Shown here in pieces: positions 57,753 to 64,000 of a stretch of DNA of 64,000 bases. The position numbers and the translations under genes are program-made. How positions within the stretch are numbered: the stretch's first letter is position 1; every line of letters starts with the position of its first letter. The notes under the pieces are model-generated. The model ran no database searches. It was not told where the DNA came from and saw only the letters and a list, made by a program, of their open reading frames with translations. Source of the stretch: Staphylococcus simiae (lineage in GTDB: Bacteria > Bacillota > Bacilli > Staphylococcales > Staphylococcaceae); NCBI RefSeq assembly GCF_002902085.1, contig NZ_PPQR01000070.1, positions 7,848 to 71,847 of the forward strand, written 5' to 3'.

Positions 57753-58929
57753 CTCCTATTTCTTTTAAATAACTTTTACCAAATTGTGGTAGCTCTACGT
57801 TGAAATTATCTGCGATTGTTGCACCAATTGAACTAAATGTTGTGTCACCTTCTAATGCATGTCCACCTTTAAATTTCGGACTATACATTAACACTGGTAT
57901 ATATTCTCTAGTATGGTCTGTGCCATCAGCGGTTGGGTCGTTACCATGGTCTGCTGTAATAATAACTAAGTCATCTTGTTGTAAATGACTAAATAATTCT
58001 GGTAAACGCTCATCAAAATCTTTGATAGCTTGAGCATAACCTGGTTTATCACGACGATGACCATATAATGCATCGAAATCAACAAGATTTAAGAAACTAA
58101 TACCATTAAAATCTTGTTGTACAACTTTAATAAGTTGATCCATACCATCCATATTACTCTTAGTACGAATTGCTTCTGTTACACCTTCACCATCATAAAT
58201 ATCATTAATTTTACCAATAGCAATAACATCATAACCCGCATCTTTCAAACTATTCATGACTGTTTTACCGAAAGGTTTCAAAGCATAATCATGACGATTA
58301 GATGTTCTTGTAAAGTTACCAGGCTCACCAACATATGGTCGTGCAATAATACGACCAATTAAATATTTAGGATCTTTAGTTAATTCGCGAACCTTTTCAC
58401 AAATATCATATAATTCTTCTAAAGGAATAATATCTTCATGTGCCGCAATTTGTAATACAGGATCAGCACTAGTGTAGACGATTAAATCACCCGTTTTCAT
58501 TTGGTGTTCGCCCCACTCATCAATAATTTGAGTTCCAGAAGCCGGTCTATTGGCAACTACTTTACGACCAGTCATATCTTCAATTTCTTTAACTAATTCG
58601 TCTGGGAACCCATCAGGATACACTTTAAATGGTTGCATAATATTTAATCCCATTATTTCCCAATGTCCTGTCATTGTATCTTTACCTACTGAAGCTTCAC
58701 TTAATTTAGTATAAAATGCTTGTGGTTGATCTACAGCTGAAATAACAGGTAAGTCAGCTATATTACCCAGTCCTAAGTTTTCAAGGTTAGGTAATGATTG
58801 TTCAAAGCCTTCTAACGTATGTTTTAAAGTATGCGCGCCTTCATCATTAAAATCAGCAGCATCAGGACCTTCGCCAATACCTACCGAATCCATAACAATA
58901 AGGTGAATTCTTTTAAATGGTTTAGTCAT
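57745..58929 (-). CDS. deoB: Phosphopentomutase
   Basis: DeoB (394 residues) converts (deoxy)ribose 1-phosphate to the 5-phosphate in nucleoside salvage. This alkaline-phosphatase-superfamily enzyme has metal sites in [24 protein letters not shown] (phosphorylated Thr) and [10 protein letters not shown]. The ATG at 58929 is preferred to a TTG three codons upstream. It lies 12 bases after pdp. Confidence 0.97.
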   Translation of the reverse strand: MTKPFKRIHLIVMDSVGIGEGPDAADFNDEGAHTLKHTLEGFEQSLPNLENLGLGNIADLPVISAVDQPQAFYTKLSEASVGKDTMTGHWEIMGLNIMQPFKVYPDGFPDELVKEIEDMTGRKVVANRPASGTQIIDEWGEHQMKTGDLIVYTSADPVLQIAAHEDIIPLEELYDICEKVRELTKDPKYLIGRIIARPYVGEPGNFTRTSNRHDYALKPFGKTVMNSLKDAGYDVIAIGKINDIYDGEGVTEAIRTKSNMDGMDQLIKVVQQDFNGISFLNLVDFDALYGHRRDKPGYAQAIKDFDERLPELFSHLQQDDLVIITADHGNDPTADGTDHTREYIPVLMYSPKFKGGHALEGDTTFSSIGATIADNFNVELPQFGKSYLKEIGDE

Positions 58930-58941
58930 TTTCTCCAACTC

Positions 58942-60243
58942 CTAGTCAGTAATTATTTTATGAATTAATGTTGGTGAAACATTGTTATTTGAGATAGTAA
59001 TACTTTCATCTAATTTTTGTAATACATCATCAACATTTTGTCGATTACTATGAATCGTCAATAAAGATTCTCCTTGTTCTACTTTATCCCCAATCTTCTT
59101 ATTTAAAACAATTCCAACAGCTAAATCAATATCATCTTCCTTAGTAAGACGCCCCGCACCTAGCATCATTGATGCCACACCAATATTATTTGAAATTAAT
59201 TGTGTAACATATCCTGATTGCTGCGCTTGATATTCAATTTGATATGTTGCTTGAGGTAATTTTTCGGGATGATCCACAATAGTAGCATCTCCACCTTGGT
59301 TGATAATAAATTGTTTAAATTTATCTAAAGCTGCACCAGATTGAATTGCTTGTTGCAGTTTTGCTCTTGCTTCATCCAAAGTTTCCGCTTGTTGTGCTAA
59401 GACAACCATCTGTGAACCTAATGTTAACACCAATTCAGTTAAATCTTCAGGACCTTTACCTTTCAATGTATCTATCGCCTCTTGCAATTCAAGGGCATTG
59501 CCAATCGCACGTCCAAGTGGTTGATCCATATCTGAAATAATCGCCATCGTTTTTCTACCTACATTATTACCGATACGAACCATTGCATGCGCTAATGCTT
59601 CAGAATCTGCCAACGTTTTCATAAAGGCACCACTGCCAGTTTTAACATCCAAAACAATAGCATCGGCACCAGCAGCAATTTTTTTACTCATTATAGAAGA
59701 AGCTATTAATGGTATTGAATTGACTGTACCTGTAACATCTCTTAAGGCATATAATTTTTTATCCGCTGGCGTTAAATTTCCTGATTGCCCTACAACCGCT
59801 ACTTTATTATCGTTAACTAACTTTACAAAGGTATCTTCCTCAATTTCAACATGAAAACCATCGATAGATTCTAATTTATCAATCGTTCCACCTGTATGAC
59901 CAAGACCTCGACCACTCATTTTTGCTACAGGCACACCAACTGCAGCAACTAATGGTGCTAAAACCAATGTTGTTGTATCACCAACGCCTCCAGTAGAATG
60001 TTTATCTACTTTAATACCGTTAATAGCACTTAAATCAATGACATCACCAGAATTTACCATCGCCATTGTTAGAGCAGCTCGTTCATCATCATTCATATCT
60101 TGAAAATATATTGCCATTGCTAAACTCGATGCCTGATAATCAGGTATATCCCCATTAACATACCCTTCAATAAAAAAGTTAATTTCTTCTGTTGTTAAAG
60201 CGTGACCGTCTCTTTTCTTTTCAATTATGTCTATCATTCTCAT
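58942..60243 (-). CDS. pdp: Pyrimidine-nucleoside phosphorylase
   Basis: This enzyme (433 residues) splits thymidine, uridine or deoxyuridine with phosphate. The phosphate-binding [12 protein letters not shown] and the glycine-rich [18 protein letters not shown] are present. Start 60243 is used because the upstream ATG at 60252 abuts the AAAGG site. It feeds deoB in the same operon. Confidence 0.97.
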   Translation of the reverse strand: MRMIDIIEKKRDGHALTTEEINFFIEGYVNGDIPDYQASSLAMAIYFQDMNDDERAALTMAMVNSGDVIDLSAINGIKVDKHSTGGVGDTTTLVLAPLVAAVGVPVAKMSGRGLGHTGGTIDKLESIDGFHVEIEEDTFVKLVNDNKVAVVGQSGNLTPADKKLYALRDVTGTVNSIPLIASSIMSKKIAAGADAIVLDVKTGSGAFMKTLADSEALAHAMVRIGNNVGRKTMAIISDMDQPLGRAIGNALELQEAIDTLKGKGPEDLTELVLTLGSQMVVLAQQAETLDEARAKLQQAIQSGAALDKFKQFIINQGGDATIVDHPEKLPQATYQIEYQAQQSGYVTQLISNNIGVASMMLGAGRLTKEDDIDLAVGIVLNKKIGDKVEQGESLLTIHSNRQNVDDVLQKLDESITISNNNVSPTLIHKIITD

Positions 60244-60468
60244 AACTATCATCCTTTGTTATAGATTTTAAGAGCTGTAATCGACTATTAAGATATGATG
60301 ATATATATCAACTCGCCGTATAACAATAGTCTTAGGCTTTTCCCTATCAGTCCCAGTTATTGAATTGCTATCTCTTAGAAATGTCAACTAAACAATTAAA
60401 CATGATGTTTTATGAACCCTTTCGTACTATTACAGTTATGTTTAGCTATTTCGTCTAAAGTCTAATTT

Positions 60469-61131
60469 TTAGTAATCTGTATCACTATTTAACCCTTGTA
60501 TAATTTGAACGCCTGCACTGGCACCAATTCGTGTTGCACCGCTTGCTACCATTTTATTAAAGTCATCTAAATTACGTACACCACCAGATGCTTTAACTTC
60601 TAACGCATCACCAACTGTGTCTTTCATTAATTTAACGTCTTCAGGTGTTGCACCTCCACCAGCAAATCCTGTAGATGTTTTCACAAAATGGGCACCTGCG
60701 TCTTTCGTTAGTTCACTCGCTTTGACAATTTCATCTTTGGTTAGTAATACTGTTTCAATAATTACTTTAACCGTATGATTGTCAGCAGCTTCTACTACTG
60801 CACGAATATCATTTTTGACATCATCATAGCGTTGATCTTTCAACGCTCCGATATTCATAACCATATCGATTTCATTTGCACCGTTATTAATAGCATCTTT
60901 CGTTTCAAACACTTTAGTCGCTGTTGTCGATGCGCCTAATGGAAATCCGATAACTGTACATACTAATACATCTGTATCCGCAAGTTGTTTAGCTGCATTA
61001 GCTACATGTGTTGGATTAACACATACCGATTTAAAATGATACGTTTTCGCCTCGTCAATAATACGATTAATTTGTTCAGTCGTTGCTTCTGGCTTTAATA
61101 GTGTATGGTCTATATATTTAGCATATTCCAT
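60469..61131 (-). CDS. deoC: Deoxyribose-phosphate aldolase
   Basis: DeoC (220 residues) cleaves deoxyribose 5-phosphate to acetaldehyde and glyceraldehyde 3-phosphate. The Schiff-base lysine is K151 in HFVKTSTGF, with the assisting D89 (NEIDMVMN) and K180 (LEVKASGG). It lies 225 bases upstream of pdp and is divergent from deoD. The gap downstream has no clear terminator, so it may be transcribed with pdp-deoB. Confidence 0.97.
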   Translation of the reverse strand: MEYAKYIDHTLLKPEATTEQINRIIDEAKTYHFKSVCVNPTHVANAAKQLADTDVLVCTVIGFPLGASTTATKVFETKDAINNGANEIDMVMNIGALKDQRYDDVKNDIRAVVEAADNHTVKVIIETVLLTKDEIVKASELTKDAGAHFVKTSTGFAGGGATPEDVKLMKDTVGDALEVKASGGVRNLDDFNKMVASGATRIGASAGVQIIQGLNSDTDY

Positions 61132-61428
61132 AGAAAAGCCCTCCTTTATATTTGATTACAAAAAATACATTTCCTTTACTCTATTAATTTATCATTTCCC
61201 ATAACACCGTGTGTATGTTTATGTAATAAGCTGAAGTTACCTTTAAGTCACCATGTCACTTAGCGTTATTTATCCATACCTTTCACAATTTAGTTAAATA
61301 CAGTTAATTAATAAACTAATCATTAATATATTTTTATAATTCTTTAATTCTATAGTACAAAAATTCGCAAAAAAGTGAAACTAATGTTATCTTAAAATTA
61401 TTAATGAGTATTAAGGAGAAGATTACAT
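61132..61428. other. Divergent intergenic region between deoC and deoD
   Basis: These 297 AT-rich bases should hold both promoters. No small gene and no clear operator palindrome for a DeoR-type regulator is visible. The deoD site AAGGAGA lies at its right end. Confidence 0.45.
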
Positions 61429-62139
61429 ATGACAAATGGAACACCACATATTCAACCTAATGGAACAAAAATCGCTAAAACTGTGTTAATGCCTGGAGAT
61501 CCTTTACGTGCTAAATATATTGCTGATCATTTTTTAGAAAATGTTGAACAATTTAACGATGTCAGAAACATGTTTGGCTATACTGGAACATATAAAGGTA
61601 AAGAAGTCTCAGTCATGGGATCTGGTATGGGAATCCCTAGTATTGGTATTTACTCATACGAACTTTATAATTTCTTTGATGTTGATACGATTATCCGTAT
61701 CGGTTCTTGTGGCGCATTACAAGACAACGTTAACTTATATGATGTCATTATTGCTCAAGCAGCTTCAACTAATTCTAACTATGTCGATCAATATAATATT
61801 CCAGGACATTTCGCACCAATTGCTGATTTCGACTTAATGACGAAAGCTAAAAATGTCGCTGATCAAATTGGCGCAACTTCACATGTTGGTAACGTCTTAT
61901 CATCTGATACATTTTATAATGCAGATCCAACATTCAATGATAACTGGAAAAAAATGGGTATCTTAGGAATTGAAATGGAATCTGCTGGTTTATACTTAAA
62001 TGCTATTCATGCAGGTAAAAAAGCATTAGGTATCTTTACAGTAAGTGACCACATCTTACGTGATGAAGCAACAACACCTGAAGAACGTCAAAATTCTTTC
62101 ACACAAATGATGGAAATTGCATTAGAAATCGCTGAATAA
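61429..62139 (+). CDS. deoD: Purine-nucleoside phosphorylase
   Basis: DeoD (236 residues) phosphorolyses purine (deoxy)nucleosides. It is a hexameric NP-I family protein with the phosphate loop MPGDPLRAKYIA, RIGSCGALQ, the ribose-binding GIEMESAGLY and the catalytic Asp in TVSDHIL. It is divergent from deoC, joining the deo salvage genes in one locus, and is followed by a terminator. Confidence 0.96.
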   Translation: MTNGTPHIQPNGTKIAKTVLMPGDPLRAKYIADHFLENVEQFNDVRNMFGYTGTYKGKEVSVMGSGMGIPSIGIYSYELYNFFDVDTIIRIGSCGALQDNVNLYDVIIAQAASTNSNYVDQYNIPGHFAPIADFDLMTKAKNVADQIGATSHVGNVLSSDTFYNADPTFNDNWKKMGILGIEMESAGLYLNAIHAGKKALGIFTVSDHILRDEATTPEERQNSFTQMMEIALEIAE

Positions 62140-62152
62140 ATTAAATTTAACG

Positions 62153-62198
62153 CCGATGATAAATGGAGTAATGACGCTATCTATCATCGGCTTTTTTG
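62153..62198 (+). terminator. deoD terminator
   Basis: CCGATGATA and TATCATCGG pair across a 25-base interval and are followed by TTTTTTG. Confidence 0.85.
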
Positions 62199-62221
62199 TT
62201 CTTTAAATTTTAGGACTGATA
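62197..62221. repeat. Possible degenerate solo terminal repeat
   Basis: TGTTCTTT, 8 bases, GGACTGATA fits the terminal repeat consensus GGTTCTCT-N8-GGACTGATA with two changes, all in the outer block. It overlaps the deoD terminator tail, so part of the match could be chance. Confidence 0.35.
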
Positions 62222-62224
62222 AAC

Positions 62225-62294
62225 AAAAAAAGGATACATACGTATCACAGAAATTAGAGCTTAATCTAATCATGTGATACGTCATGTATCCTCT
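62225..62294 (-). terminator. dps terminator
   Basis: AGGATACATGACGTATCAC and GTGATACGTATGTATCCT form a long stem, followed on the minus strand by TTTTTTTG. Confidence 0.9.
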
Positions 62295-62324
62295 ATTGAT
62301 TAATATAACTTTGTCATTACAAAC

Positions 62325-62771
62325 TTAGTTACCTAAATATGATTGTAACATCCAATTGTGTTTATCAACTGATGTTTGCATACCGATGAACATATCTTCA
62401 GATACATCATCACCAGCATTACCAGCTGTTTCAATTGCTGATTCTAATTGTTTAGAAATATTTGAGAAGTCTTTAGATAATTCTTCAACCATTTGTTCAG
62501 CAGTATAACCTTTACCTGCTTCTTTAACGATTGATTGTTCTAAACTTTCTGTTAGTGTACCTACTGGATTTCCACCTACAGCAAGAATTCTTTCAGCTAA
62601 ATCGTCTACATATTGACTTGCTTCATTGTATAATTCTTCAAATTTAACGTGTAATGAGAAAAAGTTAGGTCCTTTAACATACCAATGGAAATTGTGTAAT
62701 TTTGTATAAGCTACTGTCCAGTTTGCTACTTGTTGGTTTAAATCTTTTACTACATCTTGTTGGTTACTCAT
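62325..62771 (-). CDS. dps: Dps-family ferritin-like protein (MrgA)
   Basis: This 148-residue four-helix ferritin-like protein forms dodecamers that store iron and protect DNA from hydrogen peroxide. The ferroxidase ligands are in HNFHWYVKGPNFFSLH and KFEELYNEASQYVDDLAERI. A PerR box lies 55 bases upstream. The ribosome binding site AAGGAG precedes the ATG. It is followed by its own strong terminator. Confidence 0.95.
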   Translation of the reverse strand: MSNQQDVVKDLNQQVANWTVAYTKLHNFHWYVKGPNFFSLHVKFEELYNEASQYVDDLAERILAVGGNPVGTLTESLEQSIVKEAGKGYTAEQMVEELSKDFSNISKQLESAIETAGNAGDDVSEDMFIGMQTSVDKHNWMLQSYLGN

Positions 62772-62825
62772 TATATCATTCGCTCCTTAAAATTAATTTT
62801 CTCTTTGTTTACAATAATTATTATA

Positions 62826-62840
62826 TTATAATAATTCTAA
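62826..62840. promoter_or_regulatory. PerR box upstream of dps
   Basis: TTATAATAATTCTAA fits the 15-base PerR consensus TTATAATNATTATAA with one change. It lies 55-69 bases upstream of the dps start, where binding would overlap the promoter. dps/mrgA belongs to the PerR regulon in S. aureus. Confidence 0.78.
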
Positions 62841-62974
62841 TCTGTAAAGTGATTTTTCATAAATATATTTTTTCACTGTTAAAATTCTGTCAAAATGGTG
62901 AACTCAGTACGAAAATAATACGCTTTGCTCAACAATATATCTAACATTATATTATCAATTAGAGTATAGTTTTA

Positions 62975-63388
62975 TCAATTAGTTAGCTTATATTTTGAAT
63001 TGTCATCTAGGAAAAACGATTTATCATAGCTTGTCGGTGGTTGCCAAATCGTCTTCCACATTTTATTTCTGTTGTTAGCAAATAAACGATAACCTAGATT
63101 TCTTAGTGGCTTAGGTACTAACCATAACACTATTCCTAATAACTTATGATAATTTGGTAAAGTTAACAATAAGTGAATAATAGCTTGTGATTCATATAAT
63201 AACGTGTCACCTTGTTGAACTATGACACTGTTTTTATTTTTAGCTTGTGGATATTGTTCGAAAAATTGTTGTCCTATCTTACCTTTAATCGTGGCAAATT
63301 CAATATCCTTAGGTAATCCATGTCTTATAAGCCAAATCACATAATTGTAGCAATAAATACAATTGCCATCATAATAAACAATCGTCAT
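62975..63388 (-). CDS. DCC-family thiol-disulfide oxidoreductase (DUF393)
   Basis: This 137-residue protein opens with the family signature MTIVYYDGNCIYCYNYVIWL, which contains the DxxCxxC motif. The thioredoxin-like fold continues (IEFATIKGK...). A C-terminal hydrophobic and basic segment (LLGIVLWLVPKPLRNLGYRLFA) may lie at the membrane. The ATG at 63388 follows AAAGGAG by nine bases. Redox substrates are unknown. It lies between dps and an AAA ATPase gene, with no clear terminator after it. Confidence 0.85.
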   Translation of the reverse strand: MTIVYYDGNCIYCYNYVIWLIRHGLPKDIEFATIKGKIGQQFFEQYPQAKNKNSVIVQQGDTLLYESQAIIHLLLTLPNYHKLLGIVLWLVPKPLRNLGYRLFANNRNKMWKTIWQPPTSYDKSFFLDDNSKYKLTN

Positions 63389-63544
63389 GACTATCCACTC
63401 CTTTGCGAGCCTAATATATACTTTGCCTTCTTTTATTAAAATTAAACAATTATTCAACTTTATCTCTTAAAAAGTCATTTGTTTGTCATAATGTTGAATA
63501 TAAAAATAGACGTGTGTCCATCCTTACTACTCATTTGATACATT

Positions 63545-63586
63545 AAAAAAGGCAATAAAGACTTGTTAACCAAATCTTTATTGCTC
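63545..63586 (-). terminator. Terminator after the partial AAA ATPase gene
   Basis: GCAATAAAGATTTGG pairs with CAAGTCTTTATTGC around a five-base loop, followed by TTTTTT on the minus strand. Confidence 0.82.
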
Positions 63587-63604
63587 TCATCTCTATATTA
63601 TGAA

Positions 63605-64000
63605 TTAGTCGTGTTGATTAACTTTGACAATACGTGTATATTTTAAAAATTGAGTTGAGTATTTCTTTTTAATATCATCAAGACTGTCATACGTCACACC
63701 TACAATATGCCAGTTAGGATTAAAGTGATAAAACGAATCTTTTTGTCTTGACCATGTAATCATATTACCATCTTTATTATATCTAGGTAACGTTACTTCA
63801 TATCCTTCTAATACATTGATATAAGTTTGGAATATGTCAGGATCAATACGATTAAAATTATCAATAACTAGATAGCTTTTATCTTTTTTAGGCATAAGTT
63901 GTGTTATAAAACCTTCACGATAATATAATGCTCCCGCTTCATTTGGCAAATATTTACCATAAAGCATATCTTCTGAAAAATCAGGATGTCCAGTCGTAAT
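63605..64000 (-). CDS. AAA ATPase, C-terminal part (cut by the window's right edge)
   Basis: The reading frame stays open to the last base of the window, so the Met at 63967 is probably internal. The visible 131 residues include SYLVIDNFNRIDPDIFQTYI, which matches the Walker B and following helix of McrB/AAA_5-type ATPases (usual form hhhhDExNR), here with Asn in place of the catalytic Glu. Then come LEGYEVTLPRYNKDG (sensor-1 strand area) and a C-terminal helix. The function is unknown; a partner gene may lie to the right. Confidence 0.65.
   Translation of the reverse strand: MTTGHPDFSEDMLYGKYLPNEAGALYYREGFITQLMPKKDKSYLVIDNFNRIDPDIFQTYINVLEGYEVTLPRYNKDGNMITWSRQKDSFYHFNPNWHIVGVTYDSLDDIKKKYSTQFLKYTRIVKVNQHD

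Noticed and set aside
62702-62944. 80-residue hydrophobic frame upstream of and antisense to dps
   Set aside because: It has no ribosome binding site, is AT-rich by composition and covers the PerR box and dps promoter.

Overview
The window is a low-GC Firmicute chromosome from the Staphylococcus aureus group. Gene order (sigB-locus mazEF-alr-acpS, cshA-murF-ddl, csoR-csoZ, the thiamine operon, sceD, fabZ-murA, the atp operon, mnaA-upp-glyA, prfA-tdk, rpmE2-rho, fba-pyrG-rpoE, luxS, the deo genes, dps), protein sequences and STAR-type intergenic repeats all fit that group. Several proteins (Alr, ThiE/ThiM/TenA, PtpB, SceD) look clearly diverged from what I remember of S. aureus itself, so a close relative such as S. 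simiae or another complex member is as likely as S. aureus. I cannot settle the species without a search. No tRNA, rRNA, CRISPR, prophage or insertion sequence is visible.

Layout. 1-5254: mazF, mazE, alr, acpS and three overlapping PH-domain membrane-protein genes, all on the minus strand. 5255-6064: a gene-free stretch with a repeat island where S. aureus, as I recall it, carries kdp genes. 6065-12060: cshA, murF, ddl, then divergent rodA. 12321-15434: a 45-residue small protein, csoZ-csoR, cls2 and an HD hydrolase. 15595-20679: yidC, the tenA-thiD-thiM-thiE operon under a TPP riboswitch, and sceD with a WalR box. 21297-24472: ssb paralogue, ywpF, fabZ, murA and a DUF1146 gene. 24988-33734: atpIBEFHAGDC, mnaA and upp. 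33760-41894: glyA, ywlG, ptpB, ywlC, prmC, prfA, tdk, rpmE2 and rho. 42616-50770: an aldehyde dehydrogenase, an HxlR regulator, murZ, fba, ywjG, pyrG with a leader attenuator, and rpoE. 50882-64000: a double GNAT protein, coaW, a DUF2750 protein, an M20 hydrolase/ATP-grasp pair, luxS, a DoxX protein, deoB-pdp-deoC, deoD, dps, a DCC-family oxidoreductase and the end of an AAA ATPase gene.

Functionally this is a core housekeeping region. It covers peptidoglycan precursor synthesis (alr, ddl, murF, murA, murZ, rodA), membrane and acyl-chain biology (acpS, fabZ, cls2, yidC), ATP synthesis, nucleotide salvage and synthesis (upp, tdk, deo genes, pyrG), translation and transcription termination (prfA, prmC, ywlC, rpmE2, rho, rpoE), and stress response (mazEF, dps, csoR).

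The least explained structure is intergenic. One family of composite repeats is bounded by 25-bp terminal inverted repeats of the form GGTTCTCT-N8-GGACTGATA. There are two full-length copies with STAR-like cores, one core-less 71-bp copy, end-truncated copies, solo ends, and one copy whose terminal repeat is amplified six times. A second family of about 141 bp is bounded by GGGACA inverted repeats and occurs in both orientations. Regulatory sites readable directly include a TPP riboswitch with terminator, a CcpA-like cre inside the thi promoter, a pyrG leader that fits CTP-sensing by reiterative transcription, a WalR box before sceD, and a PerR box before dps.
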